A DNA stretch of 64,000 nt from assembly GCF_024137025.1 (NCBI RefSeq), contig NZ_JAMYJR010000023.1, forward strand, positions 185,231-249,230. The letters are read 5' to 3'. The notes under the pieces are model-generated. The model was not told where the DNA came from. It saw only the letters and a list, made by a program, of their open reading frames with translations, and did not search any database. Of the stretch, positions 1 through 8,595 are shown piece after piece. The translations under genes and the position numbers were made by a program. The DNA is from Paractinoplanes aksuensis. Lineage in GTDB: Bacteria; Actinomycetota; Actinomycetes; Mycobacteriales; Micromonosporaceae. The stretch's first letter is position 1. The number at the start of each line of letters is the position of its first letter.

Positions 1-1317
1 CGGGCGGCCCTGCCCCTGGCCGCCGACCACCCGCGCACGTGCGCCGAGCTGCACGCCGAACTGGCCGCCGCGTACATGCTCGACCGTCGCCTCGACGAAG
101 CCCTGGCCAGCGGCGAACAGGCCCGGGCGCTGGGTGTGGAGGACCGCGCGCTCTGCCACGTCGACGCCACGGTCGGCTCGGTGCTGTTGTTCGCCGGCCG
201 CACCGAGGAGGGCACCCGCCTGCTGCGCGACGCGATCACCCGCGCGACCGGTCTGCGGTACGAGGTCCAGGCCGCCCGGTCGTACCGGATGCTCGGCACG
301 TCGATGTCGGTGCTGGTCGAATACGACGAGGCGGAACGGACGCTGCGCCCCGGCATCGCCTACGCCCAGCAGGTCGAGCTGTTCAACGACCGGCACTACA
401 TGGCGGCCCACCTGGCCCACGTCCAATGGGCCACCGGCGACTGGACGGCCGCCACCACGACGGCCCGCCAGGCGCTGGCCGACGGCGGCGGCATCACCAC
501 CGAGATCACCGCGCGGCATGTGCTCGGCTTTCTGGCGCTGGGCCGGGGTTCGTACGAGGAAGCCCTCGACCAACTCACCCGGGCCGAACGCCTCGGCTCG
601 GGCATGCGCGAGCTGCAACGCCTCTCCCCCGCCTGGTGGGGCCTGGCCGAACTGGCCCTGGCCACCGGCGACACCGCCACGGCGATCGCCCGCTGCGACC
701 AGGGCTTCGCCGCCTCGGCCGCGGTCGGCGACGCCGCCTACCTTTTTCCGTACGTGGTGACGGGCACCCGAGCCCATCTCGCGGCAACCGGCCCGACGGC
801 GGCCCGGGCGTGGCTCACGCGCACCACGGATCTGCTGCGGTCGCGGGGCATTCCCGGAACGATGGGCGCACTCGACCACGCCAGGGGCTTGATCCAGCTA
901 CAAGAGGGACGGACCGGCAAAGCGCGGGACTCGCTGGCGGTCGCGGCCGCTTTCTGGAGGTCGCGGCGCCGCTTCTGGGAGGGCGCAGCCGTGCTTGTCG
1001 ATCAGGCACGCTGCGCCCGCCGGTCGCGCCGCCCTGGGGAGTCCGCGGCGTTTGTGGAGGAAGCGACCCGGATGTATTCGGCCGCGGGCGCACCGACCCC
1101 GGCGGAAGTGCGGTCCGACGGAACTCCGGCACTGCTGTCCGCTCGGGAGATCGAGGTGGCACGACTGATCGCCGCCGGCCTGACCAATCGCGAGATCGCG
1201 GTGGCTTTGACCATCGCGCCCAAGACCGCCGCCGCTCACGCCGAACACATCCGCACCAAGCTCGGGGTGTCACGCCGGGCCCAGATCGCCACCTGGGTGA
1301 CGACCACTATGGCGTAG
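1..1317 (+). CDS. LuxR-family transcriptional regulator, 3' part only
   Basis: The reading frame is already open at base 1, so the gene begins outside the window; about 438 codons are visible. Most of the protein is alpha-helical and tetratricopeptide-like, built of repeated A-x-G and L-A-x-G-x-Y/W segments. The last ~65 residues form a LuxR/FixJ helix-turn-helix with the typical L-S-x-R-E-I-E-V-A, G-L-T-N-R-E-I-A and V-S-R-R-A-Q segments. This is the architecture of large ATP-binding LuxR (LAL) regulators, but the N-terminal ATPase part would lie upstream and is not seen. Family membership is firm; the signal sensed and the target genes are unknown. Confidence 0.85.
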   Translation, partial: RAALPLAADHPRTCAELHAELAAAYMLDRRLDEALASGEQARALGVEDRALCHVDATVGSVLLFAGRTEEGTRLLRDAITRATGLRYEVQAARSYRMLGTSMSVLVEYDEAERTLRPGIAYAQQVELFNDRHYMAAHLAHVQWATGDWTAATTTARQALADGGGITTEITARHVLGFLALGRGSYEEALDQLTRAERLGSGMRELQRLSPAWWGLAELALATGDTATAIARCDQGFAASAAVGDAAYLFPYVVTGTRAHLAATGPTAARAWLTRTTDLLRSRGIPGTMGALDHARGLIQLQEGRTGKARDSLAVAAAFWRSRRRFWEGAAVLVDQARCARRSRRPGESAAFVEEATRMYSAAGAPTPAEVRSDGTPALLSAREIEVARLIAAGLTNREIAVALTIAPKTAAAHAEHIRTKLGVSRRAQIATWVTTTMA

Positions 1318-1319
1318 TC

Positions 1320-1606
1320 GCCTCTCGATCGCCGGCTCGGACTCGATGGTTCGCCGCGTCGCCCGGTCGGCCAGGTTCTCGGTCATGGCCGGCATGGCGT
1401 GCATGGCCCGGGGATGGTCGTAGAGAAACCGCAGCCAGACCGGCCCGGGCAGATAGAGTGCCTCGACGTCGGAGGGCGATGATGCTGGCCATGCGAGCCA
1501 GGCCGCGGATGACGGCCATTTCCCCCACGATCTCCTCCGGCCCGCGGAACTCGAGGATCCGGGGTGGGCTACCGCGCATGACCTTGCCGAGTGCAAAAGG
1601 CGGCAA
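1320..1606 (-). pseudogene. Crp/Fnr-type cNMP-binding domain remnant, frameshifted
   Basis: Two minus-strand frames join into a recognisable piece of a Crp-family cyclic-nucleotide-binding domain. The first part reads F-R-G-P-E-E-I-V-G-E-M-A-V and M-A-S-I-I-A-L. The second part, in another frame, reads D-V-E-A-L-Y-L-P-G-P and F-L-Y-D-H-P-R-A-M-H. The shift falls near bases 1471-1476. The beginning of the domain and the whole helix-turn-helix are missing, and the piece runs into the 3' end of the LuxR gene. Assignment is by pattern recognition of the family's beta-barrel signature. Confidence 0.55.
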
Positions 1607-1656
1607 TGCAGTGCCTCGGGGAGGCAGGCGAGCCGCCTCCCCGACGATTCCAGCGC

Positions 1657-3666
1657 CTAATCCGCAGTCGGTGCAGAGGGACCCACGTTTGTCCGGGACC
1701 GCACGACCTCGACCACGTGCGCAACCGCTTCGTCGATGGCCACGCCGTTGCGCTGGGAGCCGTCGCGGTAGCGGAAGGAGACCGTTCCGGCGGACACGTC
1801 GTCATCGCCGGCGATGGCCATGAACGGGATCTTCTGCTGCTGGGCGGTGCGGATCTTCTTCTGCATGCGGTCGTCCGAGTGGTCCACCTCGGCTCGGATG
1901 CCCTGCGCGCGCAGCTTGGCGACGAACTCTTCCAGGTAGGTCGCGTGATCGTCGCGGATCGGGATGCCTACGACCTGGACGGGGGCCAGCCAGGCCGGGA
2001 ACGCTCCTGCGTAGTGTTCGACCAGGACGCCGAAGAAGCGTTCGATCGAGCCGAACTTCGCCGAGTGGATCATTACCGGCTCTTGGCGGGTGCCGTCGGC
2101 GGCCTGGAACTCGAGGCCGAAGCGGGCCGGCTGGTTGAAGTCGTACTGGATGGTCGACATCTGCCAGGTGCGGCCGATCGCGTCCTTGGCCTGGACGCTG
2201 ATCTTCGGGCCGTAGAAGGCCGCGCCGCCCGGGTCGAGCACCAGCTCCAGGCCGGACTCGGTGGCCACGTCTTCCAGGACCTTTGTTGCGGCGGCCCACT
2301 GTTCGTCCGTGCCGATGAACTTGTCGCTCTTGGGGTCTCGGGTCGACAGTTCCAGGTAGTAGTCGTCGAGGCCGAAGTCGTCGAGCAGGGAGCGGACGAA
2401 GTTGAGCAGGTGCTTGATCTCGGCCGGGGCCTGTTCGGTGGTCACGTACGAGTGGGAGTCGTCCTGGGTCAGGCCGCGGACCCGGGTCAGGCCGTGGACC
2501 ACTCCGCTCTTCTCGTAGCGGTAGACGGTGCCGAACTCGAAGAAGCGCAGCGGCAGCTCACGGTAGGACCGCCCGCGCGACCTGAAGATCAGGTTGTGCA
2601 TGGGGCAGTTCATGGCCTTGAGGTAGTAGTCCGCGCCTTCGAGCTGCATGGGCGGGAACATCGTGTCCTTGTAGTACGGCAGGTGCCCGGAGGTCTGGAA
2701 CAGCCCCTCCTTGGTGATGTGGGGCGAGCTGACGTACTGGAAACCCTCTTCGATGTGGCGGGCGCGGACGTAGTCCTCCATCTCGCGCTTGATGATGCCG
2801 CCCTTGGGGTGGAACACGACCAGACCGGAGCCGATCTCGTCGGGGAACGAGAACAGGTCGAGTTCGGTGCCGAGCTTGCGGTGGTCGCGGCGCTCGGCCT
2901 CGGCCAGGCGGTTCAGGTACGCCTTGAGCTCGTCGCGCGACGGCCAGGCCGTGCCGTAGATGCGCTGGAGCTGGGGGTTCTTCTCGGAACCGCGCCAGTA
3001 GGCGGCGGCCGAGCGCATCAGCTTGAACGCCGGGATGAGGCGGGTCGTGGGCAGGTGAGGGCCGCGGCACAGGTCACCCCAGACGCGCTTGCCCTCTTTG
3101 TCGAGGTTGTCGTAGTGGGTCAGGTCGCCCGCGCCGACCACGCTCAGCTCGGCGTCGTCGACGTCGCCCTTGATGTCGACCAGTTCCAGCTTGTAGGGCT
3201 CGTCGGCCAGCTCGACCTTGGCCTCGGCCAGCGACTTGTACTCGCGGCGGCGGAAGGTCTGGCCGGCCTTGACGATCTCTTGCATGCGCTTCTCGAGCTT
3301 GCCCAGATCTTCCGGCTGGAACGGCTTCGGCACGTCGAAGTCGTAGTAGAAGCCGTTCTCGATGGGCGGGCCGATGCCCAGCTTGGCCTCGGGGAACACG
3401 TCCTGCACGGCCTGGGCCAGCACGTGCGCGGCCGAGTGGCGCAGCACGTTCAGGCCGTCGGGCTCGTCGATCGAGACTGCGGTGGCGTCGGTGTCGAGCT
3501 CGGGACGCCAGTCGAGGTCGCGCAGGCGGCCGCCGGCGTCACGGACGACGACGATCGCCTTGGGGCCGGTCGTCGGCAGGCCGGCTGCGGCCACCGCATC
3601 GGCGGCCGTAGTCCCGGCCGGGACGACGAGAGGGTCGGCCACAGCGGGGGTACGGGTTGCGGACAC
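1657..3666 (-). CDS. thrS: threonyl-tRNA synthetase
   Basis: A 669-residue class II aminoacyl-tRNA synthetase that charges tRNA-Thr with threonine in the cytoplasm, close to the usual 640-690 residues. Domains in order: a TGS-like N-terminus (about 1-70), an editing domain with H77-x3-H81 (H-S-A-A-H-V-L), the catalytic core with K-A-M-N-C-P-M-H and the motif 2 segment F-G-T-V-Y-R-Y-E, and a C-terminal anticodon-binding domain. The start is GTG at 3666, with an AAGGAG ribosome site 8 bases upstream. No T-box leader is visible in the 90 bases upstream. The gene is monocistronic as far as can be seen. Confidence 0.97.
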   Translation of the reverse strand: MSATRTPAVADPLVVPAGTTAADAVAAAGLPTTGPKAIVVVRDAGGRLRDLDWRPELDTDATAVSIDEPDGLNVLRHSAAHVLAQAVQDVFPEAKLGIGPPIENGFYYDFDVPKPFQPEDLGKLEKRMQEIVKAGQTFRRREYKSLAEAKVELADEPYKLELVDIKGDVDDAELSVVGAGDLTHYDNLDKEGKRVWGDLCRGPHLPTTRLIPAFKLMRSAAAYWRGSEKNPQLQRIYGTAWPSRDELKAYLNRLAEAERRDHRKLGTELDLFSFPDEIGSGLVVFHPKGGIIKREMEDYVRARHIEEGFQYVSSPHITKEGLFQTSGHLPYYKDTMFPPMQLEGADYYLKAMNCPMHNLIFRSRGRSYRELPLRFFEFGTVYRYEKSGVVHGLTRVRGLTQDDSHSYVTTEQAPAEIKHLLNFVRSLLDDFGLDDYYLELSTRDPKSDKFIGTDEQWAAATKVLEDVATESGLELVLDPGGAAFYGPKISVQAKDAIGRTWQMSTIQYDFNQPARFGLEFQAADGTRQEPVMIHSAKFGSIERFFGVLVEHYAGAFPAWLAPVQVVGIPIRDDHATYLEEFVAKLRAQGIRAEVDHSDDRMQKKIRTAQQQKIPFMAIAGDDDVSAGTVSFRYRDGSQRNGVAIDEAVAHVVEVVRSRTNVGPSAPTAD

Positions 3667-3755
3667 GGTGATCTCCTTCTGGTACGGAAAAGCCCATCAG
3701 AACCTTGACGATGCTATCCGCCCGGAAATTCCCGCGGTCCCGCGCGACCCGGTTT

Positions 3756-4643
3756 TCACCGCCCCGCGAGCTCGGCCTCCTGTTCGAACCCCGGTTCGTA
3801 CGAGATGAGGTGGCGCCCCTGCGACCGGCGTTCCAGGTCGGCGATGGTGGCCAGGCGCGCGTCGAGGTTGATCTGAGCCTGGTTCATGGCCCCGTCGTGG
3901 GCCTCGTCCTGGCGGGCCCGGGTGGCCAGCAGCTCGTCCTTGACCCGGTTCAGCCGCAGCCGGTTGGCAGCGTCCCTGTCCTGGGCGGGGAGGCCGCGGG
4001 CGTTGCCGATGATCGTCGGGAACTCGGCGATGGCCCGCTCCTGGTGCAGCGAGTGCAGGCCCTTCCAGTAGTCGGTCTGGCTCTCCGGCATCCAGTTGGC
4101 CAGAGCCATGATCGAGATGTCGTCGAACCGGGACTGCTCGGCGTCGGGCAGGACGTCCTCGCGGTAGGTGTGCTCGGCCAGGGCCTCGGTCGCCTCGCGG
4201 TCGGCGTTGTTGACGAAGGTCAGCACCTCGCCGATCTGCTGCGCGTACCCGTCGACGGTTCCCTGCGTGGCGGCGACCGCGATCGGCGCCGTGATCCGGC
4301 CGGCGGCCAGGTCGACCTGCAGTCCCGCCGCCCGCGCCTCGGCCACCAGCTCGTTCAGCCGGTACCGCCCCTGCTCCAGGTCGAGAGCGAAGTTCCGGAT
4401 GATCCGGCCGACGGCGGCGCAATGCGTCTGCCCGTTGCCGACCCGCACGCGCAGCTCGGCCGCCTTGTCCTGGGCCGCCTGCGAGCTCGGCCCGGCCGGC
4501 CAGTGGTTCGGCATCTCCCGGGTGTCCCGGCCCAAGTCCTCAACGGCCAGATCCAGCGTACGGGCCAGCTTGTCCCAATGACGGGCCACCGCATCGAGCT
4601 GACCGGTGTCGGCGTCGAGCAACCCCTGCAACGTGATCGGCAT
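3756..4643 (-). CDS. ESX-type helical protein, possibly truncated DUF1023 exporter substrate
   Basis: A 295-residue, almost wholly helical hydrophilic protein with no signal peptide. ATG at 4643 lies 4 bases after the stop of the EspC-like gene, so the two are translationally close. An N-terminal W-x-A/G-G-like turn (H-W-P-A-G-P) and the segment G-N-A-R-G-L-P-A-Q-D-R-D-A-A-N-R resemble the helical region that precedes the alpha/beta hydrolase (DUF1023) domain in many actinobacterial ESX-associated proteins. Here the frame stops soon after that region and no G-x-S-x-G hydrolase core follows in any frame. It may be a truncated enzyme or a stand-alone helical substrate. Family placement is moderate and the function is not known. 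Confidence 0.6.
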   Translation of the reverse strand: MPITLQGLLDADTGQLDAVARHWDKLARTLDLAVEDLGRDTREMPNHWPAGPSSQAAQDKAAELRVRVGNGQTHCAAVGRIIRNFALDLEQGRYRLNELVAEARAAGLQVDLAAGRITAPIAVAATQGTVDGYAQQIGEVLTFVNNADREATEALAEHTYREDVLPDAEQSRFDDISIMALANWMPESQTDYWKGLHSLHQERAIAEFPTIIGNARGLPAQDRDAANRLRLNRVKDELLATRARQDEAHDGAMNQAQINLDARLATIADLERRSQGRHLISYEPGFEQEAELAGR

Positions 4644-4647
4644 CGCG

Positions 4648-4962
4648 TCATCCCGGTTTTCCGGCGACCTGGATGCGGTCGGCCGCGCTCTGATCGGTGG
4701 CCACGAAGTCCCCCGCGGCTGTCCGCAGCTCGCCGCCGTAGTCGCGGACGAGCCCACCCAGCCCGTCCAGGGTGACCTGCCAGTACATGGCGGTGAGCGA
4801 CATCTGGTCGGCACACAGGGTGGAGCCGTCGACCGCGCGTTGCCCCTGGTACTCCCACCCGGGAATCACCGCGGCCGCCTCAGCGATCTGATCCCCGATC
4901 TCGGTCACTGCCACCCCCATGGCCCGCACCGCGGGCGCGTCGATGCTGGTCATGTCATCCAT
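4648..4962 (-). CDS. EspC/WXG100-like type VII secretion substrate
   Basis: A 104-residue helical protein (ATG at 4962; a second ATG at 4953 is possible). The C-terminal segment A-A-G-D-F-V-A-T-D-Q-S-A-A-D-R resembles the end of EspC-type (PF10824) type VII substrates, and there is no Sec signal. It sits 4 bases upstream of the larger helical protein, an arrangement usual for co-secreted ESX partners. No EccC/EccD secretion genes lie in the window, so export would depend on a system elsewhere. The role is inferred from size, helical pattern and neighbour only. Confidence 0.6.
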   Translation of the reverse strand: MDDMTSIDAPAVRAMGVAVTEIGDQIAEAAAVIPGWEYQGQRAVDGSTLCADQMSLTAMYWQVTLDGLGGLVRDYGGELRTAAGDFVATDQSAADRIQVAGKPG

Positions 4963-5039
4963 CGATCAACCGCCATCCCGTAGAGGACCGACTGCGCAAC
5001 CTACACTCCGCAGCCACCCACCCCGGTTCACCGGTGCGC

Positions 5040-5281
5040 TTACGACTCGTCGGACGCGGACCAGGTTTCGTCGTCCGGTTGCGGCAGCACTTTGCCATCG
5101 AGGATCGGGACGAGCCGACGCAGGACACGATCCTCCGCGGTAGAGGTGGCAGCGTGAACGAGATCGGGAGTAGCGCCATCGACCGCTGACCGCAGAGTTT
5201 CGAAAACGCGATCGACCTCGGCCCGGAGACGCAACGACTCGTTCTCGTCGAGAGCGACTTGCTTGGACCAGCTGTCGAGCG
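5040..5281 (-). pseudogene. unidentified short coding fragment
   Basis: A minus-strand frame ending at 5040 encodes a charged helical stretch of about 80 residues (for example A-L-D-S-W-S-K-Q-V and V-L-R-R-L-V-P-I-L-D-G-K) with the codon bias of a real gene. No ATG or GTG start lies in frame; the only candidate is a TTG at 5234. The ggt stop lies 72 bases upstream, so this is probably the tail of a gene whose 5' end has been lost. I do not recognise the family. Confidence 0.3.
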
Positions 5282-5353
5282 CCGCGGCCGCACCGTTCCT
5301 CGTTCCCGGCGGCGACGCGGTAGCCCTCGAACCCGTCGAAACGGCCGGGGCTG

Positions 5354-6751
5354 TCAGGTTGCGATCACTGTGGCTGTGCCGTCGGCGCGGGGGTCGCTGC
5401 CTGCGTCGAGGGAGCCGGCGCGCAGGCGGGCGAGTTGGGCGTGGCCGGCATCGTCGTGGGGGCCGGCGGTCGTGGTGACGGTCAGGTCGTCCGTGTCGGG
5501 TGGTGGTGGGGTGCCGGGTTCGAGGATGAGGTCGTTGCCGCGCAGGATCCAGCGGGGGCGGGTCACCAGGGCGGCCGGGTCCGGGGCGGTCAGGACGTCG
5601 GGGGCGAGCTGGGCGAGGATCCACGGTTGGGCGCGACCGCCCTGGGCGCCGAGGGCGATCACCGCGTCGGGGCCGAGGGCGATCGTCGGGCAGAGGGTGT
5701 GTGGTGGGCGCAGGCCGGGGCCGAAGTGGGCGGGGTGGGACGGGTCGAGGCTGAACGAGGTGCCGCGGTTGTGCAGCAGGATGCCCGTGTCCGGGTCGAG
5801 CAGGCCGGCGCCGAAGCTTTCGAACACGCTCTGGATGATCGTCACCGCGTTGCCCTCGTCGTCGACGGCGGTGATGGCCACGGTGTCGCCGGTTGGTTTC
5901 GGGGGCTCGGGGGCAGGGTCCAAGGCTTCCCGCGTACGTAACAAGAGCCCGTCGATCGAGATCGGGCCCCCGCGGGGGTCGCCGAGCAATGCGTTGCGGG
6001 CGGCCTGGGCGCGCCGGCAGTCGGGCAGCAGGGACGGTGAGCCGGCGACGGCCAGGAACGTGGCGCCCTGCACGGGCGGCGGCGCGGCGTGCCAGACCAG
6101 GTTCCCGACCGTACGGCGCAGCGGCGCCACCACCTCGGCCGTGTGCGCGGCGAAGTCGGCCGTCGACAACGCGCTGCCCAGCGACTGCAGGCCGGCGACG
6201 AGGCGCTGGTTGAGGTGGCCGGAGTAGAACGTGCGCCAGTCGTGGCCGATCTCGGTCAGCGTCGCGGCGAGCGCGGGCTGCACCAGCGTGGGGCCGAGCA
6301 TGGTGGCGGCCAGGCCGGGGTCGGCCCGGACGACTTCGAGGCCGTGGCTGATCGCCGTACGCAAGCCTTTGCTCTTGTCGACGCCGTCGGCCGCGAAACG
6401 GATGGCGGGGGCGAGCAACTCGCTCAGCGGCAGACGGGCGCCGAGTGATCGCACCGCGGCCCAGCCGGCAACGACTCCGGGCACGGTCACGGTCTGCGGG
6501 CCGCGCAACGGCATGCTCTCGACCCGGGCGTCGCGGGCGGCGGCGCCGATCGACAGCACCGTCCGTACGCCGGAATGGGCCGGGCGCACCATGGCCACCA
6601 GATCGCCGCCGACCGAGCACTGATGCGGATAGACGACGGCCAGCGCCCCGGCCGCGGCCAGCGCCGCGTCGAACGCGTTGCCGCCGACGGCCACGACTGC
6701 GCGGGCGGCCTCGACGGCAGCCGGGTGAGGGGCAGCTACCGCGACCGACAT
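5354..6751 (-). CDS. ggt: gamma-glutamyltransferase family enzyme
   Basis: A 465-residue Ntn-hydrolase of the gamma-glutamyltranspeptidase family, which cleaves gamma-glutamyl bonds after self-processing into two subunits. The N-terminus shows the family's G-G-N-A-F-D-A-A and S-V-G-G-D segments. The likely nucleophile is Thr290 in G-D-T-V-A-I-T, followed by the family's D-D-E-G-N-A-V segment and a C-terminal G-A-Q-G-G-R-A-Q-P motif. It is shorter than the ~560-580-residue secreted enzymes and has no signal peptide, so it is probably cytosolic. The usual T-T-H sequence at the processing site is altered to D-T-V, which might change activity. The gene appears to be transcribed alone. Confidence 0.85.
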   Translation of the reverse strand: MSVAVAAPHPAAVEAARAVVAVGGNAFDAALAAAGALAVVYPHQCSVGGDLVAMVRPAHSGVRTVLSIGAAARDARVESMPLRGPQTVTVPGVVAGWAAVRSLGARLPLSELLAPAIRFAADGVDKSKGLRTAISHGLEVVRADPGLAATMLGPTLVQPALAATLTEIGHDWRTFYSGHLNQRLVAGLQSLGSALSTADFAAHTAEVVAPLRRTVGNLVWHAAPPPVQGATFLAVAGSPSLLPDCRRAQAARNALLGDPRGGPISIDGLLLRTREALDPAPEPPKPTGDTVAITAVDDEGNAVTIIQSVFESFGAGLLDPDTGILLHNRGTSFSLDPSHPAHFGPGLRPPHTLCPTIALGPDAVIALGAQGGRAQPWILAQLAPDVLTAPDPAALVTRPRWILRGNDLILEPGTPPPPDTDDLTVTTTAGPHDDAGHAQLARLRAGSLDAGSDPRADGTATVIAT

Positions 6752-6760
6752 GGACCGACC

Positions 6761-7062
6761 CTACGGCCGCAGGCTCACTGCCGCCACGGAACGGGGCACC
6801 ATGCCGCGGCCCGAGAACCGCCACTGGGCGAGCTGGACCCCGTCGACGGCGATGGTCGCGATCTGCTGCCGGCGGCGGGTCGCCACCCAGTCGATGATCC
6901 GATCAGGGGTGTGGATCGGGTCGGCGAAGTGCACGAGGTTGAGGATCCAGCTGCTCCGCGGAGGAGGCATCCGGGCGGAGTAGTGCTGAGAGTCCCCAGC
7001 GCGGGCCGCCCTCGACCGGCGAGGGCGCCTTCGAGATGCCGGTGCAGGTTGACGAGAGTCAC
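6761..7062 (-). pseudogene. adenosine-deaminase-like remnant
   Basis: A GTG at 7062 opens with V-N-L-H-R-H-L-E-G-A, which matches the metal-binding H-x-H-L-E-G start of adenosine deaminases. A different frame downstream carries P-D-R-I-I-D-W-V-A and D-G-V-Q-L-A-Q-W-R-F-S, resembling the next conserved block of the same family. A stop follows at 6761, so only ~100 of ~340 codons remain and a frameshift lies between roughly 6975 and 7020. It fills most of the 338-base gap between ggt and the acetyltransferase; nothing else is seen there. Confidence 0.45.
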
Positions 7063-7089
7063 CCGTGGACGCTGACCCACAATGGTCGG

Positions 7090-7614
7090 GTGACTTCGGT
7101 GCCCACCCTGACCACTGAGCGGCTCGTGTTGCGCGGATGGCGGGACGATGATCTGGACGGGCTGGCCGCGATCAACGCGGACCCCGAGGTGATGCGGTAC
7201 ATCCTGGACGGGGCGGTGCGGGATCGGGAGCAGAGTGCGGCCGGGCTGCAAAAGATGCGGCGGGACTGGGACAGCCAGGGCTTCGGGTTGTTCGCGGTCG
7301 AGCGGCAGGGTGAGCTGATCGGGTGGGCCGGGCTCGCGGTTCCGGCGTTTCTGCCCGAGGTGTTGCCGGCGGTCGAGATCGGGTGGCGGCTGGGCCGGCC
7401 GTTCTGGGGGTACGGGTATGCCACCGAGGCGGCCGCGGCGGCGCTCGCGTTCGGGTTCGAGGCGGCCGGGCTCGATCGGGTCATCAGCATCCGGCATGTG
7501 GAGAACGTGCGGTCGGCGCGGGTGATGGAGAAGCTGGGGATGGCGTACGACTTCGACACCGTCGTGCCCGGGGTCGGGCAGCCGGTGGCCGTGCACGTCG
7601 TGGCTAGACCGTGA
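7090..7614 (+). CDS. GNAT family N-acetyltransferase
   Basis: A 174-residue acetyltransferase of the RimJ/RimL-like GNAT group, which transfers acetyl from acetyl-CoA to an amine or protein N-terminus. It opens with the group's T-T-E-R-L-V-L-R-G-W, has a central G-R-P-F-W-G-Y-G-Y-A-T-E-A acetyl-CoA loop, and ends with the N-V-R-S-A-R-V-M-E-K-L-G-M block. GTG at 7090 is chosen because it places T-E-R-L close to the N-terminus as in homologues; the frame is open further upstream, into the remnant. The 3' end overlaps the convergent epimerase gene by 11 bases. The substrate cannot be deduced. Confidence 0.88.
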   Translation: MTSVPTLTTERLVLRGWRDDDLDGLAAINADPEVMRYILDGAVRDREQSAAGLQKMRRDWDSQGFGLFAVERQGELIGWAGLAVPAFLPEVLPAVEIGWRLGRPFWGYGYATEAAAAALAFGFEAAGLDRVISIRHVENVRSARVMEKLGMAYDFDTVVPGVGQPVAVHVVARP

Positions 7615-8563
7615 GCGGGGTCGCGACGTCGAGTTGGTCGTGGTCGATGAGCCAGCGGACGGCCTCGAGGATGGCCTGTTCCGGTTCGTACGCGGGGCTG
7701 TAGCCGAGCAGGGCGCGCGCCTTGTCGATGCTGAAGTAGTGGTCGCGGATGAGGTGGTCCCAGCTGGCCTGGGCCGCGTCGTCGCCGGCCGTGCGGCGGA
7801 AGTCGACCCAGCTCACCGGGCGTAGCTGGGCGGTCCGGCCGAACCAGGACGCGGCGATCTGGGCGTAGCCGCGGACGTTGAGGGCGGACGGGGCGACGGC
7901 GCTGAAGTCCTCGCCGGACGCGGCGTCGCGGTGGGTGAGGGCGGCCTCGAAGAGCTGGGCGACGTCGTCGGCGTGCACGTGGTGCATGAACTCCGTGCCG
8001 ATTCCCGGTACGTCGAGCGGCTCCCCGGCCGACAACGTGCGCCACACCGCGGGGTCGAGGTTGCCGAGCGGGCCGATCGGATGCCAGCCCGGGCCGACGA
8101 TGTGACCGGGGTGCACCGACGTGGTGACCAGGCCGCCCGATCTGGTCTCGTCCTTGAGCATGCGGGCGATGGCGTCCTTGGCGATGCCGTACTCGCCCAG
8201 GGGCGGCGGGCCGTTCTCTTCGGTCAGCGGCAGTTTGAGGCTGGGGCCGGCCCGCCAGATGGAACCGCAGTGCAGCAGGTGGCCGGTGTGGCCGCGCAGC
8301 CGTTCGACCAGCGCCGTCGCCGAGTCGAGGGTGAAGCAGATCAGGTCGACCACGGCGTCGGGCTGCAGGCCGGCCACCGCCTCGGGGAACGCGGGGTCGT
8401 CGCGGTCGGCCGTCACGTGGCGGGCCTGGGACCAGGCCGGATCGTCCACGTAGCTGGAACGCTGCCCCCGGCTGACGGTCACCACCTCGTGGCCGGCGTG
8501 CACCAGCCGCGGAACGAGAAACGTGCCGATGTGCCCACTGCCGCCGACCACAACGATTCTCAC
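7604..8563 (-). CDS. NAD-dependent epimerase/dehydratase family protein
   Basis: A 319-residue extended short-chain dehydrogenase. The N-terminal Rossmann motif G-G-S-G-H-I-G binds NAD(P), and the catalytic pair is in Y-G-I-A-K. The C-terminal half contains H-H-V-H-A-D-D-V-A, typical of sugar-nucleotide epimerases, and an S-I-D-K-A-R-A-L-L-G-Y segment shared with another epimerase in this window (16169-17011). The substrate is probably a nucleotide sugar or related compound, but nothing here fixes it. It stands alone on its strand and converges with the acetyltransferase. Confidence 0.85.
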   Translation of the reverse strand: MRIVVVGGSGHIGTFLVPRLVHAGHEVVTVSRGQRSSYVDDPAWSQARHVTADRDDPAFPEAVAGLQPDAVVDLICFTLDSATALVERLRGHTGHLLHCGSIWRAGPSLKLPLTEENGPPPLGEYGIAKDAIARMLKDETRSGGLVTTSVHPGHIVGPGWHPIGPLGNLDPAVWRTLSAGEPLDVPGIGTEFMHHVHADDVAQLFEAALTHRDAASGEDFSAVAPSALNVRGYAQIAASWFGRTAQLRPVSWVDFRRTAGDDAAQASWDHLIRDHYFSIDKARALLGYSPAYEPEQAILEAVRWLIDHDQLDVATPLTV

Positions 8564-8595
8564 CAGCTCAGGCTAACCCGTGGGCGGGCGCAACC

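Noticed and set aside
39..1823. Long plus-strand open frame of 594 codons over the LuxR gene and the Crp remnant
   Set aside because: Arg/Pro-rich composition typical of a wrong frame in GC-rich DNA; it crosses the true LuxR stop and antisense genes.
1591..3708. 705-codon open frame antisense to thrS
   Set aside because: Val/Gly/Asp-rich composition is the mirror of the thrS codons; thrS is certain on the other strand.
3667..3755. T-box leader for thrS
   Set aside because: No specifier stem or antiterminator bulge sequence could be found in the short upstream region.
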